Shown here in pieces: positions 1 to 7,839 of a DNA stretch of 64,000 bases. Every line of letters starts with the position of its first letter. Position 1 is the first letter of the stretch. Both the position numbers and the translations under genes were made by a program. A model generated the notes under the pieces. It was not told the DNA's origin, ran no database searches, and saw only the letters and a program-made list of their open reading frames with translations. Source of the stretch: an uncultured Muribaculaceae bacterium (lineage in GTDB: Bacteria > Bacteroidota > Bacteroidia > Bacteroidales > Muribaculaceae); assembly GCA_910584905.1 (NCBI GenBank), contig CAJUCQ010000070.1, forward strand, positions 1 to 64,000. Direction: 5' to 3'.

Positions 1-14
1 AGTAGATTCAGTAG

Positions 15-68
15 CCATGGTCGGTAAGTGTTGGTTCTAATTTATAACACATAACCGGCCATGGCCGT
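15..68. repeat. Imperfect inverted repeat downstream of the exopolysaccharide operon
   Basis: Arms at about 15-33 and 49-68 read GCCATGGTCGGTAAGTGTT and, reverse-complemented, GCCATGGCCGGTTATGTGTT; they match at most positions around a short AT-rich loop. It lies about 130 nt past the last gene of the minus-strand operon, so it may form a hairpin at the transcript end, but there is no U-tract. The rest of 1-199 shows no convincing gene. It also holds a 9-bp direct repeat (CTGCAAATC, twice, 16 nt apart, around 152-176). Confidence 0.4.
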
Positions 69-199
69 TTTTGATAACATTGCCATAAGTTAATAGCATT
101 GAATCACGTCCCTACTGCGCTTGCTGACGGAGGATTGATACAAACCATCCATCTGCAAATCAGCCTACTGCAAATCGCGAATTGCCCCGCGGTCGCGCA

Positions 200-1411
200 T
201 CAAAGACTCACCTCTTCTTTCACGGCCGTGGCAAGGGCGGCGAACATGAAGGCGTTGCTCCAGCGCATATAGCTGATATGGCTTGAAATGCCCTTTTTCA
301 ACTGATAATAGAAATAGCCCTCCGGGGCCTGCATCGTGTCGATTGCATGGTGGAGCACCTTCCGCGCAAGGGCGGCATGGCGCGCGTATGTGCCGGTGCG
401 GCTGAGGGTCACGGGCAACTGTCCCGGGCAATGGATGTCGATGGGATATGTGCGGTCGTTGTAGTACGAAGCCTGCCCCGTCGCCGGGTCGAAGAATGTG
501 GCCACGTAGTAGGCAAGCCCCTTTTCGAGGTCGTCGTGGAAACTCATGTCGCCCGTTGTCTGCTCGTATGCGGCGATTCCGTCGAGGTTATAGCCCGTAT
601 GGAATGAGTCGACCCAGCCCGTGACGGGCTTTACGCCATAGGTCCACGAGCCGTCGGGGCGGCGGTCGGCGCAACAGGCCATGACCGACGCACGCGCAAG
701 GTCGCGGAGTTCGGCCGCGTTTTCAGCGCCGGCGGCGGCGCAAAGACACAGCAACCGCGAACCCAGCAACGAAGCGTTGTAGATGGTGTCGTTGCCCGGC
801 ATCTTGGAGTATGAGAAGATGAAGCCGCCCTTGTGGGGGGTGCGGCGGAGGTCGTCGACGACGAAACGCGCCGAGCTGAGCGCACAGCGGCGCCAGTCGT
901 CGCGCCCGAACTCGTCGGCGGCACGAAGGAGCGCCCCGGCGCAGAAATTCGTGGCCACGACCGTAGGCTCGTTGGCGGGAAACAAAAACTCGCGCCTGCA
1001 CTGCCACGGGAAATTGTAGCCCCAAGCCGCTCCCGAGAAACCCTCGGCGCGGAGGCTGACGAGCAGGTCGGCCAGACGCCCGGCCGTGGCCCTCAGCTCG
1101 TCGGCGCTTCCCAGCCGCGCCTCAAGCTCAGGACGCATGCGCACGGCTTCGAGGAGCGTGAGATAGCCGTCGAGAAAGAGGCCTATGCCCTTGGCGTTAT
1201 AGTCCTTTGCGATGCCGACAAGCGGACGCAGATTGAAGGGCATGCGCTTGAAAAGCTGAATCCACACAAGGCGCGCCACGGCCGAACGCCCGACGAAGGG
1301 CAACGCCTTGAAAAGACGCGAATTAAGGCCGTCGTAAGGGTCGTAGCCCTTGAAATTCTCAGCCTCGCAATACTTTTTGAGCGCGGCGAGCGATTTTACT
1401 ATCTTTTCCAT
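200..1411 (-). CDS. Alpha/alpha-toroid protein of a polysaccharide locus (function uncertain)
   Basis: This 403-aa soluble protein is the last gene of the exopolysaccharide operon and starts 11 nt after the GT4 gene. It has no signal peptide. Aromatic motifs such as WGYNFPWQ, GGFIFSYSK, HTGYNLDG and MRWSNAFMFAAL alternate with helical stretches, the pattern of six-hairpin or prenyltransferase-like alpha/alpha barrels. Similar proteins in Bacteroides capsule loci are often mislabelled delta-aminolevulinic acid dehydratase; I see no zinc-binding or Schiff-base site of that enzyme. A role in trimming or modifying a lipid-linked glycan is plausible from context only. An alternative is a polysaccharide lyase or glycosidase-like protein. 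Confidence 0.5.
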   Translation of the reverse strand: MEKIVKSLAALKKYCEAENFKGYDPYDGLNSRLFKALPFVGRSAVARLVWIQLFKRMPFNLRPLVGIAKDYNAKGIGLFLDGYLTLLEAVRMRPELEARLGSADELRATAGRLADLLVSLRAEGFSGAAWGYNFPWQCRREFLFPANEPTVVATNFCAGALLRAADEFGRDDWRRCALSSARFVVDDLRRTPHKGGFIFSYSKMPGNDTIYNASLLGSRLLCLCAAAGAENAAELRDLARASVMACCADRRPDGSWTYGVKPVTGWVDSFHTGYNLDGIAAYEQTTGDMSFHDDLEKGLAYYVATFFDPATGQASYYNDRTYPIDIHCPGQLPVTLSRTGTYARHAALARKVLHHAIDTMQAPEGYFYYQLKKGISSHISYMRWSNAFMFAALATAVKEEVSL

Positions 1412-1422
1412 AATGGGGGGAG

Positions 1423-2496
1423 TCAGAGAGTCTTGTAATATTCCACAACCGAGTCCTGCGAATAGCGCTCGCGCACCACGCGGCTCGGGTCGTAGGCCTC
1501 GCGGCGGCGCGAGACGGCGATGATACGGTCAACGACGGCGGCGGCGCGGGCGTCGACGGCGCCGTCAGCGTAAGGCGCAAGCTCGCCGCTTACGCCGGGC
1601 ACCACAAACTCGGGGAAGGCGCATATATCGTGGGCTATGACCGGCACGCCGCAACCCATCGCTTCGAGGGCCACGAGGCCGAGGCTCTCGCCGATAACCG
1701 CCGACGACAGCACAAGGGCCACATCGAGCGGCCTGAAGAATCCGGCCATCTCAGCCTTTGTCATCTTGGCCACGACCTCGAATTCGGCGCCAGTGGTCCG
1801 GAAAGCCTCGACATACTCGTCGAGCTGCGGGCCGTAGGCGATGAAGCGGAAGAGGGGCTTCAGGCCCGTGGCCGCTTCAATCTTTGCGTGCGCGGCCATC
1901 ACCTTGAGGAGCACATCGGCGCCCTTCGTGGTCTTGATTTCGCCGGGAAAGCCTATCACAAGCCTGCCGTCCGGGGCGCGGCGCACCGGGGCGGGCGAAA
2001 AGAGAGCCGTGTCGACTCCTCCGCTGGGCGACACGCCCACGGCGTCGGCGGAGAGAGGCGTGGCGGCGAGGATGCGCCGTTTGAAAAACTCCGACGGCGC
2101 GATATGCCTGTATCGCCTGAGATGTCGGCCAAGCCTCTTGACCAGCACCCGATTGAAGGCCGACGATGCCACGAGCTCCTTGCCGTGCCAGTGGATGTAG
2201 ACCTTCGCCACCCGCTTCAAGCCCGGATTGAAAAGGAGGGGGAAGCAGTAGGTGAAGTGATTTACGTACACGGCGTCGTAGCCCGAGAGGTCCATCGTGC
2301 GCAGGCGGCGCCAGAACGCGGCGTAGTGCTTTATCTTGTCGAGAGCGCCGACGCGCGGCTTGCGGTAGCGCATGGCCTCGACATCGACGTCATGGCCCGC
2401 CTCGGCGAGGCACTCGGCCATAGTCTGCGCGTAGGTGCCCATCCGCGGACACTCGGCCGTGGGGTAGACGTTATTTACAAACAGGAGTCTGCTCAT
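1423..2496 (-). CDS. Glycosyltransferase family 4 (GT-B fold)
   Basis: The 357-aa protein has the two-domain GT-B layout. The N-terminal half starts MSRLLFVNNVYPTAECPRMG, a typical acceptor-side Rossmann start. The C-terminal half has the donor-site signature GEIKTTKGADVLLK followed by IGESLGLVALEAMGCGVPVI, which contains the E-x7-E motif of retaining GT4 enzymes. It probably transfers a sugar from a nucleotide donor to the undecaprenyl-linked repeat unit on the cytoplasmic face. It begins 8 nt after the acetyltransferase gene and is clearly operonic. The sugar specificity cannot be read from the sequence. Confidence 0.85.
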   Translation of the reverse strand: MSRLLFVNNVYPTAECPRMGTYAQTMAECLAEAGHDVDVEAMRYRKPRVGALDKIKHYAAFWRRLRTMDLSGYDAVYVNHFTYCFPLLFNPGLKRVAKVYIHWHGKELVASSAFNRVLVKRLGRHLRRYRHIAPSEFFKRRILAATPLSADAVGVSPSGGVDTALFSPAPVRRAPDGRLVIGFPGEIKTTKGADVLLKVMAAHAKIEAATGLKPLFRFIAYGPQLDEYVEAFRTTGAEFEVVAKMTKAEMAGFFRPLDVALVLSSAVIGESLGLVALEAMGCGVPVIAHDICAFPEFVVPGVSGELAPYADGAVDARAAAVVDRIIAVSRRREAYDPSRVVRERYSQDSVVEYYKTL

Positions 2497-2504
2497 TTTT
2501 TCAT

Positions 2505-2939
2505 TTAATCTTCAGCCTTGAATCTGAGTATATGCGCCGGAATCCCCGCCACGACGGCGTTGGCCGGAACGGGCTTGGTCACCACGGCATTCGCGCCGAT
2601 TATCACATTGTCGCCTATGCTTATGCCGCCCATGACGATGGCGCCCTTGGCGATATATACGTTGTCACCGATAACGGGCACGCCGGGATAGCGGCTGCCT
2701 CTGCCGCCTATCGTCACCTGCTGGCTGATGGTGCACCCGCGGCCGATGCGGGCAGCGCTGTGGACAACGACACCCATACCCCCGTAGCCGAAGCGCGTCG
2801 AACCGCCGATTTCGGCCTTATAAGGGATTTTGGAATTGTATATCAGAAATATAAGAAGTGTTATCAACTTCGGCAAAAACGGTATGTGGTGGAGATACAA
2901 CCACCGCGATACACGATAGAAATAGATGGCGTTGAGCAT
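2505..2939 (-). CDS. Left-handed beta-helix (hexapeptide) acetyltransferase, CysE-like
   Basis: The 144-aa protein carries hexapeptide repeats (ARIGRGCTISQQVTIGG, VIGDNVYIAKGAIVMGGISI, IIGANAVVTKPVPANAVVAG) and the C-terminal cap IPAHILRF seen in serine acetyltransferase-like enzymes of polysaccharide loci. It lacks the N-terminal helical domain of true CysE, so sugar O- or N-acetylation of the surface glycan is more likely than cysteine synthesis. The N-terminus (LNAIYFYRVSRWLYLHHIPF) is hydrophobic and aromatic, as in membrane-associated members. It lies 18 nt after the GT2 gene. Confidence 0.8.
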   Translation of the reverse strand: MLNAIYFYRVSRWLYLHHIPFLPKLITLLIFLIYNSKIPYKAEIGGSTRFGYGGMGVVVHSAARIGRGCTISQQVTIGGRGSRYPGVPVIGDNVYIAKGAIVMGGISIGDNVIIGANAVVTKPVPANAVVAGIPAHILRFKAED

Positions 2940-2957
2940 ATTAGAGATATCGGTTGA

Positions 2958-3944
2958 CTATTTGCGGTGGCCGAGAATCGTCTGTATCACCTTGCGGCCG
3001 CGCGAGGCGCACGAACGGTAGAGCGGATTGCGGGCACACATCCACGTGTGGAACGCGAGCCTCGGCCCCACGATGGCTCGCATGGCCGCGAAGCTGAGCA
3101 AGCGCACATTGTCTCCGGCGAATTCTTCGACAAGACGGCGGTCGTAGCCGCTTTCGAGCATAAAACTCAGCGTGCGCACATAATGGCGCGTGGCCGCCGG
3201 GGCAAACTCCGCCTTATCGGCCATATATTCGAGACAGCGGTTCTGCGCCCGCATAAACTCCTTGAGCTTGGCGTCGGTAAGGCGGCGGCTTGTCATGGCG
3301 CCGCTGTTGAGGAAATATACATAGGTCGGCGAATCCACCGCCACCAGACGCCTCGCATAAGGCAGGAGCTGGAAATGAAGGAGACGGTCCTCCGAAAACG
3401 AATGGTTCATGAACGTCTCGTAGTCGTGTCCGTCAAAGAGACTGCGGTGGTAGAGCGAGCCCCAGAGCGTGCATATCGTGCCGCTCATCATCGCGCGCAG
3501 GAAGCTCGCGGGGTCGGATGTGAGCCTCCCGGTGCGGTGGCCGATGGTGCGGCGTCCGGCGCTGTTCTCATAATAGAACTCGCCCACGGCCACGTCGGCA
3601 TCCGCGCCCTTTGCGGCGGCATAGAGGCGCTCGAGAGCGCCCTCGGTGAGATAATCGTCGCTGTCGCAGAAGAAGAAATACTCTCCGCGAGCAACGCCGT
3701 AGGCCGTCTTGCGCGCCATCATGAGGCCCTCGTTGCGCGTCTTGGTGATAATCTTCACGCGCGGGTCTTTGGCGGCATAGGCGGCGAGTATAGCCGCCGA
3801 GCCGTCGGGTCCGGCATCGTCGACGCACACCACCTCGATATCCTTCAGCGACTGGCCGAGGATGGAGTCAAGGCAACGGGCGAGATACTTCTCGACATTA
3901 TAGACGGGAACGAGGACGGATACTTTAGGGCTGGTATTTTCCAT
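2958..3944 (-). CDS. Glycosyltransferase family 2 (GT-A fold)
   Basis: I place the start at the ATG ending at 3944, giving 328 aa that begin MENTSPKVSVLVPVYNVEKY. The longer open frame up to 4256 has unrelated low-complexity residues and overlaps the SGNH gene. GT-A motifs are clear: VSVLVPVYN at the N-terminus, VVCVDDAGPDGS, RNEGLMMAR, and the metal-binding DxD-type motif FFCDSDDYL near residue 97. The C-terminal half is helical and resembles family members that build capsule or O-antigen. A 91-nt spacer separates it from the SGNH gene upstream, the largest gap in the lower part of the operon. Confidence 0.87.
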   Translation of the reverse strand: MENTSPKVSVLVPVYNVEKYLARCLDSILGQSLKDIEVVCVDDAGPDGSAAILAAYAAKDPRVKIITKTRNEGLMMARKTAYGVARGEYFFFCDSDDYLTEGALERLYAAAKGADADVAVGEFYYENSAGRRTIGHRTGRLTSDPASFLRAMMSGTICTLWGSLYHRSLFDGHDYETFMNHSFSEDRLLHFQLLPYARRLVAVDSPTYVYFLNSGAMTSRRLTDAKLKEFMRAQNRCLEYMADKAEFAPAATRHYVRTLSFMLESGYDRRLVEEFAGDNVRLLSFAAMRAIVGPRLAFHTWMCARNPLYRSCASRGRKVIQTILGHRK

Positions 3945-4035
3945 GTCTTGAACTTGAATTCCGGTGCGGCGGTCGGGCCGCACAATGCAAAGATACGAAA
4001 AATTTATTCGTCGCCCCGCATCGGCGGCAATAAAA

Positions 4036-4950
4036 TCATCGCACAACGCCGAGCACGGCCAGCGTATCGGCCAGCTCGCGGCTGAAAAGCGCGGCTCCCT
4101 TGGCGTTGAGGTGCGAGGGGTCTTCGAAGAGGTCGCGGCGGCCGCAATAGCGCCCGTCGCCCGAATAGTCGAGGATAAGCGTCGAGTCGCCGGCCTCGCG
4201 CCGAAGCGGACCGAGGTGAGGATTCTCGTCGGCGAGGAAATGCGGCGAGAACACAAACACGGGCCTGATGTCGTTCCGGCGGCAAAGCTCGATGAAGCGG
4301 CGCAGATAGCGCACCTTCAGCGAATCCACGGCGCCTTCGGGCGTCGGGCCAGAGCCGCCGAAGGCCGCGTCCATCTCGCCCGTGAGGGGCTTATAACCTT
4401 TTACCACCGACTGACGCGGGCGCACGTTGTCGCTGATTATCTGCAGGAACGACGAATTATAGCGATACATCCCGCTGCGGAGCTTGAGATTCTCGCTCGG
4501 GTCGAGGTCGTCGATTATGTCGGCCATGCCGGGGAGCTCGCAATAGGGGCGCATGCGCGCGAGAGGCTTGATATGGTCGTTGCTGTCGAATACGTCGAAT
4601 TTGGCGTAATAGTCGTAGATTACCACGCGCGGACGCACGCCGCGGCCGAGGATATTGTTGAGCTGCATCGCGGCAAGGAGGATGCCGTTGCCATCGGTGC
4701 CGCAGTTGTAGACGGGCATCCCGAAGCGCTCTTCGAGAATCGACGAGTCGTAGTGGTGGTTGGCCCTCGACGAACCCATGACGAGCACCGAGTCGGCGGC
4801 CTCGAGGTTGATGTAGTGGTGGTTGGCCGTGTCGCCGCCCTTGGCCGTGGCCGTGAGCCGCTCCATGACGGCGCCGAAGCCGCGGTCGAGAGCGACGAGC
4901 GACGCCCCGAGGGCTATGACGATGAGAAAGAAACGCAAGGCCGGCTTCAT
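4036..4950 (-). CDS. Membrane-anchored SGNH-hydrolase-like O-acyltransferase partner
   Basis: The 304-aa protein begins with one hydrophobic segment (about residues 5-22), so it is probably anchored with its body in the periplasm. An SGNH block I-like motif VLVMGSSRANHH (serine about 60) and a block V-like DPSHLN (Asp277, His280) can supply the catalytic serine, aspartate and histidine. It follows the MBOAT gene by 4 nt, the pairing seen in AlgI/AlgJ-AlgX, PatA/PatB and DltB/DltD systems, where the MBOAT brings acyl groups across the membrane and the SGNH protein transfers them to the polymer. I infer exopolysaccharide O-acetylation. Confidence 0.75.
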   Translation of the reverse strand: MKPALRFFLIVIALGASLVALDRGFGAVMERLTATAKGGDTANHHYINLEAADSVLVMGSSRANHHYDSSILEERFGMPVYNCGTDGNGILLAAMQLNNILGRGVRPRVVIYDYYAKFDVFDSNDHIKPLARMRPYCELPGMADIIDDLDPSENLKLRSGMYRYNSSFLQIISDNVRPRQSVVKGYKPLTGEMDAAFGGSGPTPEGAVDSLKVRYLRRFIELCRRNDIRPVFVFSPHFLADENPHLGPLRREAGDSTLILDYSGDGRYCGRRDLFEDPSHLNAKGAALFSRELADTLAVLGVVR

Positions 4951-4954
4951 AGGG

Positions 4955-6403
4955 CTAAAAATTGACGTAGATAAACTGTCCGCTGTCGAGCACGCCCATT
5001 GTGAGAATCACGAATACGAGGGCCGCGAACGTGAGAAAACGCACCCACAGACGGCGGTTGCGGAGCATGGCCGCGCGCGGAGCGTACTCCATGACGGCCT
5101 CGGTCGTCACCAGCGACACGAGCGCGAAGGCGATGAAAGCCGCAGTCGTGTTGTTGAGCGTCAGCGAGGCCCCGGGAGCAAGGGTGAGGATACGGCGCAC
5201 CACCCCCCACGCATCCCCGAGCGAGGGCATGCGGAAGAATATCCACGCAAAGTTGACAATAAGGAACGTGAGCGCTATTCTCAACGCCACAACGAGGCGA
5301 TTGGCCGGACGCGCGCCGAGGCCGAAGAAGCGCTCGATACATTGCACGATGCCGTGGATGAAACCCCAGACGATAAACGTAAGGTTTGCGCCGTGCCACA
5401 CGCCGCTGACCGTAAACGTGGCCACGATATTGCCGTAGGTGCGCACCTTCCCCCGGCGGTTGCCACCGAGAGGGAAGTAGATGTTCTCGCGCAGCCAGCG
5501 CGTTAGCGAAATGTGCCAGCGGCGCCAGAAGTCCGTGACGCTGTGGGCGAAATAGGGCCGCTCGAAGTTGTTGATAAGGCGGAAGCCGAAAAGACGGCCC
5601 ACGCCTATGGCTATGAGCGAATATCCGGCGAAATCGCCGTAAATCTGGAGCGAGTAGAACACCGAGGCCAAGAAGCACGTAAGGCCCGAGAAGTCGGCGT
5701 AATTGGCGTAGACCGGGTCGACGAACGATGCAAGACGGTCGGCCACGACGGCCTTGAGGAAATAGCCCCAGAGCATCAGACGCGCACCCTCGCTGAGATC
5801 AGCGGTCGAAAAGACCCGGCGCGCCTTGATTTGCGGCAGAAGCTCGCCGGCCTTGCTGATAGGCCCGGAGGCTATCTGAGGGAAAAAGCCCACGAAAAGA
5901 ACGTAGTAAAGGAAGTTGCGCTCCGCGCGCGTTTCGCCGCGATACACCTCAAGCAGATAACCGAGAGCCTGAAAGGTGAAAAACGAGATGCCGAGCGGCA
6001 CGACAAACGACACGCGCTCGTGGCGCCATGCCGCCCCGAAAGCCCCGAGCAGACTCTCGAAGCTCTCCATCAGGAAATTGTAGTATTTGAATATCAACAG
6101 CGGCGCCACGGCCATAAGCACCACCGCCGCAAGGAGCAACGAACGCCGGCCGTCCGTGCCTTCGCCGGGAGCGCGCCCGGAGTCGAACACCCGCCCGAAG
6201 ACGTAGGTCACGAGCGTGACGTAAAAAAGAAAGAGTGCGCCGAGGGGCTGTTCCGAAAGGAAAAACGCATACGACAGCACCGTGAGGAACACCGCCGACA
6301 CCACGCCCGAGGCGCGGCCGCCGCTGCTGACCCACATCACCACCCCGTAGAGAAACACCACCAACGGGATGACGCAAAGAAAGAAAAACGAATTGAGTAT
6401 CAT
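4955..6403 (-). CDS. MBOAT family membrane O-acyltransferase (AlgI/DltB/PatA-like)
   Basis: The 482-aa protein has about ten hydrophobic segments and the MBOAT signatures: FWRRWHISLTRWLRENIYFP around residues 292-311 (His297) and the invariant histidine in VSGVWHGANLTF (His338). PLGISFFTFQALGYLLEVYRG and VGFFPQIASGPISKAGELLP are further family blocks. Its length matches AlgI/PatA. The start ATG overlaps the stop codon of the upstream polymerase-like gene by 4 nt (ATGA), so the two are translationally coupled. It likely passes acyl groups across the inner membrane to the SGNH protein encoded next. Confidence 0.92.
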   Translation of the reverse strand: MILNSFFFLCVIPLVVFLYGVVMWVSSGGRASGVVSAVFLTVLSYAFFLSEQPLGALFLFYVTLVTYVFGRVFDSGRAPGEGTDGRRSLLLAAVVLMAVAPLLIFKYYNFLMESFESLLGAFGAAWRHERVSFVVPLGISFFTFQALGYLLEVYRGETRAERNFLYYVLFVGFFPQIASGPISKAGELLPQIKARRVFSTADLSEGARLMLWGYFLKAVVADRLASFVDPVYANYADFSGLTCFLASVFYSLQIYGDFAGYSLIAIGVGRLFGFRLINNFERPYFAHSVTDFWRRWHISLTRWLRENIYFPLGGNRRGKVRTYGNIVATFTVSGVWHGANLTFIVWGFIHGIVQCIERFFGLGARPANRLVVALRIALTFLIVNFAWIFFRMPSLGDAWGVVRRILTLAPGASLTLNNTTAAFIAFALVSLVTTEAVMEYAPRAAMLRNRRLWVRFLTFAALVFVILTMGVLDSGQFIYVNF

Positions 6404-7722
6404 GCGTTCCCGTCGGTTAGAGCCTCGGATGGCTTGTAACGCCGGATGGCAAAAAAGAGATAGAAGTAGGCCGCGCAGAAATAATAATAGCGCAAGGCCT
6501 CGTTATACACGAGCATAAGCAAGAGACAGCCTGTAAGAAACACATACATGCGCGTAAGTTCGGGAGTGCGCCGCACGCCCGTATAGCAGTCAAACGCAAA
6601 GACCGTAAAGAACCATATCAGCCCCGCGAATCCAAGCTGCACAAACACCGTGAACAGCCACGGGCGCGAGCCCTGAAGCAACCATTTGTTCGTGCGCATG
6701 AAGGGCGTCTGGTCCACCATCGTGCCGCCCTTGAACTGGCCCAGACCGGCGCCGAACATCAGGCCGCCCTCGGTCTTTGAAAGGGGTTCGGTGATAAGCT
6801 GAAGCTTGGCTATGCGCTGGATGTCGAGAATCCAAGGGTTGTCAGGATCAAGCTCGTCGTCGAAAAAGCCGTCCTGAATCATCAGCGCAAGTTCGATATT
6901 CGCCTCAAGCTCGAGACCGAAGAAATAATCCTCGATAAAATCCATCGTCAGCACCTCGTCGGCGTCCTGCTCGGTCACGTTAAGGTAGACATTAATCAGC
7001 CCTATGCCCACGCCTATTATCACCGGAATGACATAGACAAACTTCAGAATAGCCGAACGCGACGGGCGGTAAAGCAGCACGAAATACATCACCAACAGCA
7101 CGAAACTGATTTTAGTCTCGTTCAGGAAGGTGGGATACAGAAGGATGATATTCCATTTGTTGCGGCGGAGGCTGCCAACGTAATCGTCGAAATCCCAGTT
7201 CTGCACCGACAGGTAGTACGATATGAGATATATCAGCATCGACACCATGCCCGAGGCGCCCCAGCCCATAGAGCCGCCGCCCCAGTCGTTGGCGCCGTGG
7301 CGCACGAACTGCCACGTCACACAGAAGGCCTGTATAAAAAGCCATATCTTCAGCTGGCGGTCGAATTTGGCCTTGAACTCGTCGGCTCGCTCGCCCGTGA
7401 GGAAGAACGTCAGCACCGGCACCATGAAGAGCAGACCGAAAAAGTCGCGCGAGCCGTTGAACACCGTGAGCACCGACAATTGGTTGAGCACACAGGTCGA
7501 GAACAGCGCAAGAAGCGTATAACTCAGCAGGACGATAAAGTCTTTCTTCGTTCGGAGGAGGCAAAGCCCCAGCACGAGGAGGATGACATCCATCCCGAGA
7601 AAGAACACATTCTCGAGCTTGTCGAGAAAAGTCAGCCATTCCTCCGTGACAAAGCCCCAGCACATCGCCCCCCAAAAGAGGACAAGGAACGTGCGGTAAT
7701 AAAGCTTGTATTTTTCAATCAT
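6400..7722 (-). CDS. Polytopic membrane protein, probable Wzy-type polysaccharide polymerase
   Basis: The 440-aa protein has roughly ten to eleven predicted membrane segments and one large hydrophilic loop in the second half (about residues 255-350) containing GGLMFGAGLGQFKGG, an arrangement typical of Wzy/O-antigen polymerase or ligase families. Its place between the Wzc-like co-polymerase and the O-acylation pair supports a polymerase role. Wzy proteins diverge too much for family-level proof by eye, and an O-antigen ligase-like function remains possible. It overlaps the MBOAT gene by 4 nt and follows the wzc-like gene after a 117-nt spacer. Confidence 0.6.
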   Translation of the reverse strand: MIEKYKLYYRTFLVLFWGAMCWGFVTEEWLTFLDKLENVFFLGMDVILLVLGLCLLRTKKDFIVLLSYTLLALFSTCVLNQLSVLTVFNGSRDFFGLLFMVPVLTFFLTGERADEFKAKFDRQLKIWLFIQAFCVTWQFVRHGANDWGGGSMGWGASGMVSMLIYLISYYLSVQNWDFDDYVGSLRRNKWNIILLYPTFLNETKISFVLLVMYFVLLYRPSRSAILKFVYVIPVIIGVGIGLINVYLNVTEQDADEVLTMDFIEDYFFGLELEANIELALMIQDGFFDDELDPDNPWILDIQRIAKLQLITEPLSKTEGGLMFGAGLGQFKGGTMVDQTPFMRTNKWLLQGSRPWLFTVFVQLGFAGLIWFFTVFAFDCYTGVRRTPELTRMYVFLTGCLLLMLVYNEALRYYYFCAAYFYLFFAIRRYKPSEALTDGNA

Positions 7723-7839
7723 TGCCGGATGAAGGAAGATACGGGATTGGACGGGCGGGAGGTGACTTGAATGGCAGAAATGCGCCGACGCGCCCCCGCC
7801 CGCCGGATTCGCCGGAGAGCGGAGGCGTCGTCCTATGAC
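7723..7839 (-). other. 117-nt spacer between wzc-like and polymerase-like genes
   Basis: This is the longest gap in the exopolysaccharide operon. It is GC-rich and contains C-rich and G-rich runs (GCGCCCCCGCCCGCCGG) that could pair locally, but I see no U-tract terminator and no TAnnTTTG promoter. It may mark a transcription step-down between the export genes and the synthesis genes. Confidence 0.3.

Noticed and set aside
15..68. Invertible capsule promoter
   Set aside because: The spacer between the arms is about 15 nt, too short to hold a promoter; kept only as an inverted repeat.
2958..4256. Longer version of the GT2 gene starting at 4256
   Set aside because: The first 104 residues are low-complexity and overlap the SGNH gene; the GT-A fold begins at the ATG ending at 3944.
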